A stretch of 64,000 nt of DNA from the NCBI RefSeq assembly GCF_018829635.1, contig NZ_JAHKKG010000003.1, positions 124,001-188,000 of the forward strand. The letters run 5' to 3'. The stretch is from Paractinoplanes bogorensis (GTDB lineage Bacteria; Actinomycetota; Actinomycetes; Mycobacteriales; Micromonosporaceae). Within the stretch, counting starts at the first letter, position 1. Each line of letters begins with the position of its first letter. A program made the translations under genes and the position numbers. Below, piece by piece: positions 9,054-19,373 of the stretch. The notes beneath the pieces were generated by a model. The model had not been told where the DNA came from, ran no database searches, and worked only from the letters and a program-made list of their open reading frames with translations.

Positions 9054-9121
9054 TCGGGCGCCGGCGCCGTCCGAAGGTACGCCGGACGACGACGCGGTCA
9101 GCGAGTGTCGGACCCGATGGC

Positions 9122-9146
9122 TAAGATCGCCCCCGAACTACGGGGG
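9122..9146 (+). promoter_or_regulatory. Possible promoter and RBS-occluding hairpin before the small membrane gene
   Basis: TAAGAT (9122-9127) fits a -10 element. Just downstream CCCCCG (9130-9135) and CGGGGG (9141-9146) form a perfect 6-bp stem with a 5-base loop. The 3' arm is the only plausible ribosome binding site for the ATG at 9150, so folding would hide it. Confidence 0.4.
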
Positions 9147-9149
9147 AAA

Positions 9150-9332
9150 ATGAACGACTTGAATGACACCCGGCGTCTGCGGCCTTCGCAGAAACCGGTG
9201 TTCGTGGATTGGCGGGGTTCGCGCCGCCGGGCCGTCGTCATCGGCGGCACGCTCATCGGGGTGGTGCTGGCCGGCTGGCTCGGGCTCATCGTGACCAGCA
9301 TTGTGCTGGCGTCGTGGCCGGGGAGCGTCTGA
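9150..9332 (+). CDS. Small single-span membrane protein
   Basis: A 60-residue protein (75 residues if the in-frame GTG at 9105 is used). It has a basic N-terminal half with the stretch KPVFVDWRGSRRR, then one membrane span (residues about 33-55, VVIGGTLIGVVLAGWLGLIV). No family was recognised. The ATG at 9150 is preferred because a G-rich element lies 3-4 bases upstream and a -10-like TAAGAT lies before that; an ATG at 9117 is also possible. It ends 4 bases before the start of the large deacetylase-glycosyltransferase gene, so the two are probably cotranscribed. The small protein may be an accessory partner of that enzyme. Confidence 0.6.
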   Translation: MNDLNDTRRLRPSQKPVFVDWRGSRRRAVVIGGTLIGVVLAGWLGLIVTSIVLASWPGSV

Positions 9333-9336
9333 CTCA

Positions 9337-12300
9337 GTGCCCCGGCACCGCAACTCCGGTCGCCCCCGGGCGCACTGGTCGATCTTCGCGCTGGCTCTGA
9401 CCGCGCTGGTCGTCACGCTCTTCGTCGACGACTTCGCCCGCGAGACCGGCGGCGGCACCGTCTCGCCCGGCAAGACCGAGATCGTGGACGGCGGGTCGGC
9501 CGTCGACGGCCCGATCATCCACCCTTCGACAAGGGCCGAGCGACTGCCGGCGCGTACGGTCGCCCTGACCTTCGACGACGGTCCTGACCCGGTGTGGACG
9601 CCGCGCATCCTCGACGCGCTGCGCCGGCACCACGCGCGGGCCACCTTCTTCGTGGTCGGCGCCCAGGTCAACAAGCATCCCGAGCTGGTCCGCCGGATCG
9701 TCGCCGAGGGCCACCAGCTCGGCCTGCACTCGTTCACCCACCGCGACCTGACGACCATGTCGGAGCCGCGCCGGCGCCTCGAGTTCGAGCTGACCCGCAA
9801 CGCCGTCGCCCACGCCACCGGCCAGGACGTGCGGCTGTTCCGGCCGCCCTATCTGGCCTCGCCGGCCAAGGTGGACCGGACGGCGCTCGACCTGATCGAG
9901 GACGCGGGCCGCGCCGGCTACACGACCGTGCTGGCCGACCGGGACACCACCGACTGGCGCCGGCCGACCGCCGCGACCATTGCCAACCGGGCCATGCCGC
10001 CGAGCACGGCCGGGGCCATCGTGCTGATGCACGACGGCGGCGGGGACCGGTCGGCCACCGTCGACGCCCTCGATCTGCTGCTGCCCCGGCTGGCCGCGCA
10101 GGGCCGCGTCGTGACCACGATCGGTGCGCCCGAAGCCACGCCGGCCTCGGGGCAGGCCAAGGCGCAGGGGGCGGTCTTCGCCGTCGTGCAGCGGGGCGCG
10201 GGCTGGACGCGTACGGGAATGTTCTGGTTGATGATCTTTGCCACCGCCCTGGCCGGGACGCGGATGGCGATCCAGGCGGTCTCGGCCTGGCGCCACGCCC
10301 GCCGCAGGCGAAAAAACCCGCTTTCCCCGTACGCCGTACCGGTCTCGGTCATCGTCCCGGCGTTCAACGAGTCGGCCAACATCGTCGCCACCGTGCGCTC
10401 GTTGCTGGCGAGCACCCAGGCCGACGTCGAGATCATCGTGGTCGACGACGGTTCCACCGACGGCACCGCCGACCTCGTCGAAGCCCTGGACGAACCAACC
10501 GTACGGGTGCTGCGCCGCCCCAACGGTGGCAAGGCGTCCGCACTGCGGGCCGGGGTGGCCGCGGCCCGGCACGACATCCTGGTGCTGATCGACGGCGACA
10601 CCATCGTCGAGCCGGACACGATCGAGATGCTGGTCCGCTCGTTCGCCGACCCGGCTGTGGGGGCGGTCGCGGGCAACGCCAAGGTGGCCAACCGGCGGGG
10701 CGTGATCGGCCGCTGGCAGCACCTCGAGTACGTGGTCGCGTTCAACCTGGACCGGCGCGTGTTCGAGATGGCCGACTGCATGACGACCGTGCCCGGCGCG
10801 CTGGGCGGCTTCCGGCGGGCGGCCCTCGAAGCGGCCGGCGGCGTACGCAGCGACACCCTGGCCGAGGACACCGACCTGACGATGGCGATCGTGCGGGCGG
10901 GCTGGCGGGTGGTCTACGACGACATGGCCTGCGCGTGGACCGAGGCGCCCGGCACCTGGTCGGGCCTGTGGCGTCAGCGGTACCGGTGGTGCTACGGGAC
11001 CATGCAGGCGATGTGGAAGCACCGCCGGGCGCTGGTCGAGAAGGGCCCGGCCGGCCGGTTCGGGCGCCGCGGGCTCGGCTACGTCGGGGCGTTCCAGATC
11101 CTCCAGCCGCTGCTGGCCCCGATCATCGACGTCTACCTGGTCTACGCGCTGCTGTTCCGGCCGCCCGGCCTGGTCGCGCTGCTCTGGCTCGGCCTGCACG
11201 CGGCCCAGCTCGCCGTCGCCGCCTACGCGTTCCGGCTCGACAAGGAGCCGGCCGGGCCGCTGTGGTCGCTGCCGCTGCTGCAGATCGGCTACCGCCAGCT
11301 GATCTATCTGGTCACCATCCAGTCCGCGGTGACCGCACTGGCCGGCACCGGGTTGCGCTGGCACGCCTCGACCCGGACCGGTCATGCGGCCGCACTCGAC
11401 GCGTCGGCCGCGACCTCGGACCCGAAGGCCGCCCGCACCCGGGAACTGGTCCGCCAGCTGCGGCTCGGCCTCTACCGCGACCCCCGCTGGGCCCGCTGGA
11501 GTTTCCGCGCCGGGCTGGTGCTGGTGCTGCTCAGTGGCAGTGCCTGGGTCGGCGGCACGCTGGTCACCGGCCGGTACGCGGGCGCGGTGGCCCGGGACGA
11601 CCTGCTCGGCGACGCCGCGGCCTATCACGTCGCGCCGGACGGGTGGAGCCTCGACAAGGCGCTCAACATCCTGCTGATCGGCGTGGACTGGCGGAAGGGC
11701 CAGACCGGCATGATCCGCTCGGACACCGTGATGGTCCTGCACGTTCCCCGGGCCAAGGACCGCGCCTACCTGTTCTCGCTGCCCCGGGACACGATCGTCG
11801 ACATCCCGCCCCTGCCCGAGACCGGTTTCCGCGGCGGCCGGGACAGACTCAACAGTTCTTTCGCGTACGGGGCGGGCCTCGACCAGGATCGGGCACAGGG
11901 CGGACGGCTGCTGGCCGCGACCGTACGGAAGCTGACCGGCCTGCCCGGGCTCGACGCCGCCGTGCTGATCGACTTCTACGGCTTCTCCGACGTGGTCAAG
12001 GCGCTCGGCGGCCTGCGGGTGTGCGTGGACGCCGACACCCGTTCGATCCACACCGGCCGGGTGTTCCCGGCCGGGTGCCGCCGGATGACCGGGGACGAGG
12101 CGATCGACTTCCTGCGCCAGCGTAAGACGGTCAAGGGCAGCGACTACGGCCGTCAGCACAATCAGCAGCAGTTCATCGCGTCGATCGCGGCCGAGGCGAA
12201 ACGGCAGAACCTGGCGGCCAACCCGGTCAAGCTGGACGCCCTGCTGCGCGCGGCCGGGTCGGCGATGACCGTGACGACCGGGCCGGCCGAGCCGATCGAC

Positions 12301-12510
12301 CTGGTTTTCGCGCTGCGCGGGATCGATCCGGGGCGGGTCACCATGCTGCGCACCCCGGGCCACGGCCGGCACGACGGGGCCCGCAACTATCTCGGGGAGG
12401 CGCTCGACCCGGCGGCCTTCGAGCTGTTCCGGGCCGTACGAGAGGAGAAGCTGCCGCAGTTCGTGGCCGCTCACCCTGACCTGGTGAGCGGGTCCTTCGC
12501 GGCGCAGTAG
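9337..12510 (+). CDS. NodB deacetylase - GT2 synthase - LytR/CpsA/Psr fusion
   Basis: A 1057-residue membrane protein with three enzyme domains. After an N-terminal span, a NodB polysaccharide deacetylase occupies about residues 70-270, with LTFDDGPD at 75-82, the metal His pair in HSFTH near 131 and RPPYL. A span near 292-315 leads to a processive GT2 synthase (about 335-580): VVDDGSTDG near 368, IDGDT near 417, AEDTD near 508 and RQRYRW near 545. Several membrane helices follow. A further span near 723-745 precedes an extracytoplasmic LCP phosphotransferase domain (about 770-960) with LIGVDWR, RSDTVM and SLPRDT. Deacetylase-GT2 fusions are known; the LCP addition suggests one protein that makes, deacetylates and attaches a glycan to the cell wall. 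The GTG start at 9337 follows the small membrane gene by 4 bases. Confidence 0.92.
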   Translation: MPRHRNSGRPRAHWSIFALALTALVVTLFVDDFARETGGGTVSPGKTEIVDGGSAVDGPIIHPSTRAERLPARTVALTFDDGPDPVWTPRILDALRRHHARATFFVVGAQVNKHPELVRRIVAEGHQLGLHSFTHRDLTTMSEPRRRLEFELTRNAVAHATGQDVRLFRPPYLASPAKVDRTALDLIEDAGRAGYTTVLADRDTTDWRRPTAATIANRAMPPSTAGAIVLMHDGGGDRSATVDALDLLLPRLAAQGRVVTTIGAPEATPASGQAKAQGAVFAVVQRGAGWTRTGMFWLMIFATALAGTRMAIQAVSAWRHARRRRKNPLSPYAVPVSVIVPAFNESANIVATVRSLLASTQADVEIIVVDDGSTDGTADLVEALDEPTVRVLRRPNGGKASALRAGVAAARHDILVLIDGDTIVEPDTIEMLVRSFADPAVGAVAGNAKVANRRGVIGRWQHLEYVVAFNLDRRVFEMADCMTTVPGALGGFRRAALEAAGGVRSDTLAEDTDLTMAIVRAGWRVVYDDMACAWTEAPGTWSGLWRQRYRWCYGTMQAMWKHRRALVEKGPAGRFGRRGLGYVGAFQILQPLLAPIIDVYLVYALLFRPPGLVALLWLGLHAAQLAVAAYAFRLDKEPAGPLWSLPLLQIGYRQLIYLVTIQSAVTALAGTGLRWHASTRTGHAAALDASAATSDPKAARTRELVRQLRLGLYRDPRWARWSFRAGLVLVLLSGSAWVGGTLVTGRYAGAVARDDLLGDAAAYHVAPDGWSLDKALNILLIGVDWRKGQTGMIRSDTVMVLHVPRAKDRAYLFSLPRDTIVDIPPLPETGFRGGRDRLNSSFAYGAGLDQDRAQGGRLLAATVRKLTGLPGLDAAVLIDFYGFSDVVKALGGLRVCVDADTRSIHTGRVFPAGCRRMTGDEAIDFLRQRKTVKGSDYGRQHNQQQFIASIAAEAKRQNLAANPVKLDALLRAAGSAMTVTTGPAEPIDLVFALRGIDPGRVTMLRTPGHGRHDGARNYLGEALDPAAFELFRAVREEKLPQFVAAHPDLVSGSFAAQ

Positions 12511-12519
12511 TCTCCACGA
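12508..12519 (+). promoter_or_regulatory. Leaderless promoter -10 for the CorA-type gene
   Basis: TAGTCT (12508-12513) overlaps the TAG stop of the upstream fusion gene and is followed by 6 bases to the GTG at 12520. The gene may thus have its own promoter although it lies only 9 bases downstream. Confidence 0.5.
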
Positions 12520-13584
12520 GTGGACAGCCGACGGACCTGGCAACCTCCCCGGCCGGCGGGCCGCGGGCGCGCCGACCACACCGCCATCGTGGGCTGCGAC
12601 CTGATCGTCGACGGCACCGCCGTCGAGAGTCCCGGCCCGGCGGCCGACCTGGCCCAGCTGCACCGGGCCGCCCGCGAGCGCGAGGGCGCCTTCGTGTGGC
12701 TCGGCCTGCACGAACCGACCGAGGCCGCGCTCACCCGGGTCGCCGAGGAGTTCGGCCTGCACCCGCTCGCGATCGAAGACATCCTGCACCGCGAGCAACG
12801 GGTCAAGATCGAACGCTACGACGACGTGTTCTTCCTGGTCGTCCGGGCCGCTCAATACGTCGAGCACGAGCGGGTCACCGCCACCAGCGAGATCGTCAGC
12901 ACCGGGTTCGTCCGGCTCTTCGTCGGCCCCGATTTCGTCATCACCGTGCGGCAGGGCACGGTGATGGAGCTCAGCTCGCTGCGGGCCGACCTGAGCTCCG
13001 ACCCCGAGGCGCTGTCGCACGGGCCGTGGTCGGTGGTGCACGCGATCCTCGACCGGCTGGTCGACGTCTACGTCGACATCGCGGCCGCCGTGCAGACCGA
13101 CATCGAGCTGACCGAGGCGGCCGTGTTCGCGCCCCGCAACCCGATCTCGGTCGAGCAGATCTATCAGCTCAAGCGCCAGCTGATGAAGTTCAAGGCAGCC
13201 GTGCTCCCGCTCCAGCGGCCGCTGGCCGCGCTGTCCGGCAAGCAGAACACCGACCTGCCCAAAGAGATCCGGCGCTACTTCAGCGACGTCGCCGACCACC
13301 ACACCGCCGCTGTGGAGCAGGTGCTGTCGTTCGACGACATGCTCAACGCCCTGCTCCAGGCCCGGCTCACCCAGCTGACCGTCGAGCAGAACAACGACAT
13401 GCGCAAGATCGCGTCGTGGGCCGCCATCGCCGCGCTGACCACCGCGATCGCCGGCGTCTACGGCATGAACTTCGCCCACATGCCCGAGCTGACCTGGCGT
13501 TACGGCTATCCCAGCGTCCTGCTGCTCCTGCTGGTGAGCGCCTTCGTGCTGCACCGGGTGCTGCGCCGCGCCGGGTGGCTCTGA
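12520..13584 (+). CDS. corA: CorA-family magnesium/divalent cation transporter
   Basis: A 354-residue CorA-type channel. The long N-terminal cytoplasmic domain is rich in charged helices (LHPLAIEDILHREQRVKIE is a characteristic stretch). Two C-terminal membrane helices flank the selectivity motif GMN, seen as GVYGMNFAHMPEL near residues 311-323. The last residues are basic, as expected. Members form pentamers in the cytoplasmic membrane for Mg2+, sometimes Co2+ or Ni2+ movement. The gene follows the deacetylase fusion closely but has a leaderless-type -10, so it may be expressed separately. The GTG start lacks a ribosome binding site. Confidence 0.93.
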   Translation: MDSRRTWQPPRPAGRGRADHTAIVGCDLIVDGTAVESPGPAADLAQLHRAAREREGAFVWLGLHEPTEAALTRVAEEFGLHPLAIEDILHREQRVKIERYDDVFFLVVRAAQYVEHERVTATSEIVSTGFVRLFVGPDFVITVRQGTVMELSSLRADLSSDPEALSHGPWSVVHAILDRLVDVYVDIAAAVQTDIELTEAAVFAPRNPISVEQIYQLKRQLMKFKAAVLPLQRPLAALSGKQNTDLPKEIRRYFSDVADHHTAAVEQVLSFDDMLNALLQARLTQLTVEQNNDMRKIASWAAIAALTTAIAGVYGMNFAHMPELTWRYGYPSVLLLLLVSAFVLHRVLRRAGWL

Positions 13585-13624
13585 ACACGCCCGGGGGAGT
13601 GGCTCGCATGAACATACGGAGTAG

Positions 13625-15052
<1,428 letters not shown>

Positions 15053-15099
15053 GTCACCCGGCCTTGTGCGGCAAGGTGAGCGACGGCTAACGTACGCAC

Positions 15100-15136
15100 C
15101 GCCATCGATCTCCTGATTTCACGGAGTTCGATGGCG
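15100..15136 (+). other. Long inverted repeat upstream of the ALF-repeat gene
   Basis: CGCCATCGA (15100-15108) pairs perfectly with TCGATGGCG (15128-15136); after one T-T mismatch a further CTCC/GGAG (15110-15113 / 15123-15126) pairs, leaving a 9-base loop. No T-run follows. It could be the argG terminator, an mRNA leader structure or an operator for the downstream secreted protein. Confidence 0.5.
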
Positions 15137-15172
15137 TTGCTGCGTTACTGACTCACCAACGGGGACAACTTC

Positions 15173-17488
15173 ATGACATCGATGCACCGTGCCCGCTGGG
15201 CACGGCCGGTCCTGGCCGCCGCCATCGCGGTGACCGCGCTGACCGCCACCACCTCCAGCACCGTCTACGCCGCTCCCGCACCCGTCTCGGCCGCACTGGC
15301 CGCCGACGCCGGCGCGAGCATGGCCTCGTACGAGCAGAAGCTCGCCGTCGCGGTGAAGTTCGGCCGCGGCGACGACTCCGCGCTGATCGAGCGGGCCGAC
15401 CGCGACTTCGTGATCGAGCTGTGGAAGCTGGTCAAGGACAACAGCGACTACCTCGAGGTGCGGGCCGCCGCCGAGGAGGCGTTCGGCACCGTGTCCGACG
15501 CCACCAACCCGGCCGCCACCGACCTGGCCTGCTACGACTTCATCACCACCGGAGTGTTCGCCGCGTTCGACCGCGACGTCGCCCGCGAGCGGTCCGAGGC
15601 CGAGGCCAAACGCCTGTCCGACCAGGCCCGCGCCGCCGCGGCGGCCAGCATCGACATCGTGGCCGGGGCCGACCTGCTCAACGGCACCGACGCCGACTTC
15701 ATCCGGCTGATCTGGGAGCGCGTCGCCGAGGACCCGAAGTGGACCGAGGTCAAGACTGCCGCGGCCGCCGCCCGCGCCGGCACCGCGGCCGAGCAGGCCC
15801 AGTTCATCGCGTCCGGCATGGCCGCCGCGGCCAAGGAGGCGGTCGACCGCCGGATCTCCGAGGACGAGACCCGCACCGAGGCCGAGAAGCAGGCCGCGCT
15901 GGCCCGCTCGGCCAAGCAGCTGGCCGCCAACCGGATCGGCCTGCCGGTCACCGAGCAGCTGCTGAGCCTGCCCGACCGCGACTTCGTCACCGAGGTCTGG
16001 AACTTCGCCGCCGAGGGCAGCGAGGTCGAGGCCGCGGCCATCGCGGCCGCCCGCAGCAATGACCCGGCGGTGTGGAAGACGTTCATCGACGCCGGCATCC
16101 ACGCGGCCAAGAACCGCGACATCGAGAAGGCCCTGGCCGCCGCCGAGGCCGCCGACCGGGTGTCGGCCACCGACGTGCTCAACCGGGCCGAGGCCGCCGC
16201 CAACCGCAACCTGGCCCTGGCCGCGCGCAACGCCCTGGCCGGCAACGCCCAGGCGGTCGCCGACTTCGTCCGCACCGGCCAGTACGCGGTGCGCCCCGAC
16301 CTGCCGCAGCGTCTGCAGGCCGGCCACACCGGTCAGTGCCTGGCCGTCCCGTCCGGCTCGCTCGAGACCAACACGCAGCTCATCCAGTGGCCGTGCGGCG
16401 CGGGCAAGGAGCAGGCCTGGGTCTTCTTCCCCAAGGCCGGCGGCAACTACGTGCTGCGCAACCTCAACAGCAACCAGTGCCTGGCCGTCGGCGGTGGCTC
16501 CAAGGACGACAAGGCCCGCGTCATCCAGTGGACCTGCAACAACGGCAACGAGCAGCTCTGGGCGCCGCAGCAGGACAGCAGCGGCCTGACCCGGTGGAAG
16601 AACGTCAACAGCGCCAAGTGTCTGGCCGTCCTCGACGCGTCCACCACGAACGGCGCCAAGATCACGCAGCTGCCCTGTTCGGCCACCGTGCCGTCGACCG
16701 GCTGGAACGTCCGGGCCCGCGGCCTGGTCAACCTCGAGTCGGCCTCGTTCAACGGTGACGCCTACCAGGACCTGATCGCGGCCGAGGTCTCGACCGGGCG
16801 TTTGTACCTCTACCCCGGCACGGCCACCCGCGATGCCTTCGGGGCCCGCGTGATGATCGGCTCGGGCGGCTGGAACGGCATGGACAAGCTGGTCACCGGC
16901 CGGTTCAACGCCGACGCGCTCGACGACGTGGTCGCGGTCGAGAAGAACACCGGCAAGCTGTGGCTCTACCCCGGCGTCGCCGGCGGCACCCTCGGCACCC
17001 GCCAGGAGATCGGCACCAGCGGCTGGAACTCGATGGACCGGCTGGCCGCGGGCAAGTTCAACGCCGACGACTACACCGACCTCGTCACCATCGACACCCG
17101 CGACGGGAAGCTCTACCTCTACCCCGGCACGGCGAGCGGTGGCCTGGGCGCCCGGGTGCTGCTCAACGGCGGTGGCTGGAGCGGCAACGCCAAGAACACG
17201 GTCGGCAAGTTCAACCGGGACGAGTTCGACGACATCGTCTCGGTCGAGGTCTCGACCGGCAAGCTGTGGCTCTACCCGGGCACCGGCAACGGCACCCTCG
17301 GCGCCCGCATCCAGATCGGCACCAGCGGCTGGAACGGCATGAGCGAGCTCACCGCGGGCAGGTTCAACGGCGACGAGTACGACGACATCGTCGCCACCGA
17401 GAACGGCTCCGGCAAGCTGTGGCTCTACCCCGGCACCGCCGCGGGCAGCGCGCTCGGCAACCGGGTCGAGCTCGGCATCGGCGGCTGA
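15173..17488 (+). CDS. Secreted ALF-repeat, ricin-lectin and VCBS/FG-GAP protein
   Basis: A 771-residue exported protein. The signal peptide (about residues 1-36) has a basic start, a hydrophobic core and ends near VYAAPAP. Three ALF-type repeats follow, each with the pattern DRDFVxELW or a close variant (about residues 50-110, 160-210 and 255-305). A ricin B-type trefoil spans about 380-510 with QW motifs (LIQWPC, VIQWTC). The C-terminus (515-771) is built of five roughly 47-residue FG-GAP/VCBS repeats containing the recurring LYLYPG or LWLYPG. No catalytic domain was recognised, so it is probably a carbohydrate-binding or adhesive surface protein. Some actinobacterial ALF proteins sit near developmental genes; that role is not shown here. 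Confidence 0.85.
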   Translation: MTSMHRARWARPVLAAAIAVTALTATTSSTVYAAPAPVSAALAADAGASMASYEQKLAVAVKFGRGDDSALIERADRDFVIELWKLVKDNSDYLEVRAAAEEAFGTVSDATNPAATDLACYDFITTGVFAAFDRDVARERSEAEAKRLSDQARAAAAASIDIVAGADLLNGTDADFIRLIWERVAEDPKWTEVKTAAAAARAGTAAEQAQFIASGMAAAAKEAVDRRISEDETRTEAEKQAALARSAKQLAANRIGLPVTEQLLSLPDRDFVTEVWNFAAEGSEVEAAAIAAARSNDPAVWKTFIDAGIHAAKNRDIEKALAAAEAADRVSATDVLNRAEAAANRNLALAARNALAGNAQAVADFVRTGQYAVRPDLPQRLQAGHTGQCLAVPSGSLETNTQLIQWPCGAGKEQAWVFFPKAGGNYVLRNLNSNQCLAVGGGSKDDKARVIQWTCNNGNEQLWAPQQDSSGLTRWKNVNSAKCLAVLDASTTNGAKITQLPCSATVPSTGWNVRARGLVNLESASFNGDAYQDLIAAEVSTGRLYLYPGTATRDAFGARVMIGSGGWNGMDKLVTGRFNADALDDVVAVEKNTGKLWLYPGVAGGTLGTRQEIGTSGWNSMDRLAAGKFNADDYTDLVTIDTRDGKLYLYPGTASGGLGARVLLNGGGWSGNAKNTVGKFNRDEFDDIVSVEVSTGKLWLYPGTGNGTLGARIQIGTSGWNGMSELTAGRFNGDEYDDIVATENGSGKLWLYPGTAAGSALGNRVELGIGG
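16735..17485 (+). repeat. Five tandem VCBS/FG-GAP coding repeats
   Basis: Within the secreted ALF protein, a unit of roughly 140-150 bases recurs about five times, with the conserved core encoding LYPGT(A/G) and GWNGM or GWNSM. Nucleotide similarity between units is high, so the array may expand or contract by recombination. Confidence 0.7.
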
Positions 17489-17512
17489 TCCGGCGAGAGG
17501 TCCGCTCCGGCG

Positions 17513-18568
17513 TCACCCCGCCATCAGGCGGCGACGGACGTCGGGGCGGACCTCCTCGGTCACGGCCCGGTCGCGGGCCGCGGTGAGCACGTCTTCGAGG
17601 CGTACGGGAAAACCTCTTTCCGCCGACAGCACCGCGGCCTCCACCATCGCCAGGCTCATCAGGTTCTCGTGCACCTCGCCCGAGGGCGGCTCGCCGGTGC
17701 GCAACGCCTCGACGAAGGCGTGCAGAGAGGCTTCGATTCCCCCGTACGGGTCGTCCGGCGCGTTGCCCGGCAGGAGCGGTTCGTCGTGGCCGTCCCACAG
17801 CGCCGTCCCGTGCTCGCCGCTGATCCGCCAGGCGCCGTTCCACGACGTGATCTCGCCCGGACTGCACCAGGTGCCGTTGTAGACGTACCGGGTGCCGCCG
17901 GTCATCTCGAACACCGCGACCGCGTTGGCGTCGCCGTCGAACCAGCTCCACGGCGGGTTCCAGCTCTGGCACCAGACCGAGACCGGGTCGGCGCCGAGCA
18001 GATAGCGGGCCGCGTCGAACGCGTGGATCGCCATGTCGACCAGCAGCGGCTGCGCCATCCGATCGCGGAAGCCACCGAACCGCTCGCTGCGGGCGAAGGT
18101 CGTGGTCACCGTGCCGATCCGGCCCAGCCCGTCGACCAGCGCACGTAGCCGGGCCAGCTGCGGGTTGCGCCGCCGGGACTGGCTGACCATGAACAGTTCG
18201 CCGGTGAGTTCGGCCGCGGCCCGCAGCGAGAGCGCCTGGCTGACGCTCTCGGCGAGGGGCTTCTCACCCAGCACCGGCAGCCCCGCGAACAGGGCGGCCG
18301 TGGTGACCGGATGATGCGCGGCCGGGACGGTCACGTTGATCAGGGCCTTCGCGCCGGTGCGGCGGGCCAGCTCGACCGGGTCCGATCCCACCGGCAGCCC
18401 GGGTGGGGCGGCGGCGCGGGCCGCCTCCAGATCGAGGTCGGCGACGCCGCGGAGCTCGACCATGTTCTTGTCGGCGGCGAGAAGCATCGCCAGCCACTGC
18501 CGCCCGAAGCCGCCGGCGCCGACCAGGACCACCGGCAGCGGGCTCTCGTCGATGGTCCGGAAGCTCAT
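17513..18568 (-). CDS. Gfo/Idh/MocA-family oxidoreductase
   Basis: A 351-residue NAD(P)-dependent sugar or inositol dehydrogenase-like protein. The N-terminal Rossmann fold has [14 protein letters not shown] near residues 13-26, and GEKPLAES near 99-106 contains the conserved Glu-Lys-Pro of the family. [18 protein letters not shown] near 175-192 contains the usual Asp-His pair. The substrate is unknown. The start overlaps the stop of the upstream ThuA-like gene by ATGA. Gfo/Idh plus ThuA pairs are common in trehalose or other sugar utilisation loci, so a shared sugar pathway is likely. Confidence 0.9.
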   Translation of the reverse strand: MSFRTIDESPLPVVLVGAGGFGRQWLAMLLAADKNMVELRGVADLDLEAARAAAPPGLPVGSDPVELARRTGAKALINVTVPAAHHPVTTAALFAGLPVLGEKPLAESVSQALSLRAAAELTGELFMVSQSRRRNPQLARLRALVDGLGRIGTVTTTFARSERFGGFRDRMAQPLLVDMAIHAFDAARYLLGADPVSVWCQSWNPPWSWFDGDANAVAVFEMTGGTRYVYNGTWCSPGEITSWNGAWRISGEHGTALWDGHDEPLLPGNAPDDPYGGIEASLHAFVEALRTGEPPSGEVHENLMSLAMVEAAVLSAERGFPVRLEDVLTAARDRAVTEEVRPDVRRRLMAG

Positions 18569-19293
18569 CCGAGCGGTCCGGCCCAGCGGCGCAGCTCGGG
18601 GAGCGCGCGTTCCGGCCGGTCGGTGCGGGCCCAGGCGACCCCGTTGGCGATCACCCGCCGTACGTCCGGATGGTGGTAGGTCGGATAGGCCTGGTCACCG
18701 GGCCGGAAGTAGAAGATCCGCCCGTGCCCGCGGCGGAACGTGCAGCCGCTGCGGAACACCTCGCCGCCGCTGAACGAGCTGACGAAGACCAGCTCGTCCG
18801 GTGCCGGGATGTCGAAGAACTCGCCGTACATCTCGTCCTCGTCGATCACGATCGGATGCGGCACGCCCCGGGCGATCGGGTGGGTCGGGTCGACCGTCCA
18901 GATCAGCTCGCGGTCGTGCTCGTCGCGCCAGCGCAGCGTGCAGCTGGTGCCCATCAGCTTGACGAAGATCTTGGACCAGTGCCCCGAGTGGAGCACGACC
19001 AGGCCCATCCCGGAGAGCACGTGCCGGTGGACCCGGTCGACGACCTCGTCGGCCACCTCGCCGTGGGCCTGATGCCCCCACCAGGTGAGCACGTCGGTCT
19101 CGGCCAGGACCTCCTCGGTGAGGCCGTGCCCGGGGTCGTCGAGAGTCGCCGTACGCACCACGCAGTCGTCGCCGAGGTTCTCCTCGATGCCCTCGGCGAT
19201 CGCCGTGTGCATGCCCTTCGGATACCGGCGGGCGACGTCTTCCTCGGTCTGCTCGTGGCGGTTCTCGCCCCAGACGGTGACACGGATGGGCAT
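18565..19293 (-). CDS. ThuA-like domain protein
   Basis: A 242-residue ThuA-type protein with a class I glutamine-amidotransferase-like fold. It begins [14 protein letters not shown], and [12 protein letters not shown] and [14 protein letters not shown] are typical of the family. The C-terminal half has [18 protein letters not shown], the conserved region around the proposed active site. The family is named after trehalose utilisation in rhizobia; its exact reaction remains poorly defined. It is the first gene of the pair with the Gfo/Idh oxidoreductase (ATGA overlap). A divergent 80-base region separates it from the FhuF-like gene. Confidence 0.9.
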   Translation of the reverse strand: MPIRVTVWGENRHEQTEEDVARRYPKGMHTAIAEGIEENLGDDCVVRTATLDDPGHGLTEEVLAETDVLTWWGHQAHGEVADEVVDRVHRHVLSGMGLVVLHSGHWSKIFVKLMGTSCTLRWRDEHDRELIWTVDPTHPIARGVPHPIVIDEDEMYGEFFDIPAPDELVFVSSFSGGEVFRSGCTFRRGHGRIFYFRPGDQAYPTYHHPDVRRVIANGVAWARTDRPERALPELRRWAGPLG

Positions 19294-19361
19294 GGACGTC
19301 CTTTCCGTCGATGCGCTTCGACGCTACGGATCCGGCCCCGGGAAGACAAGGGCGGCGTCCG

Positions 19362-19373
19362 TAGAGTGGGCTC
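19362..19373 (+). promoter_or_regulatory. Leaderless promoter -10 for the FhuF-like gene
   Basis: TAGAGT (19362-19367) followed by 6 bases to the GTG at 19374. No iron-box sequence was found in this short region, so iron control of this gene is not supported by the sequence. Confidence 0.5.
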
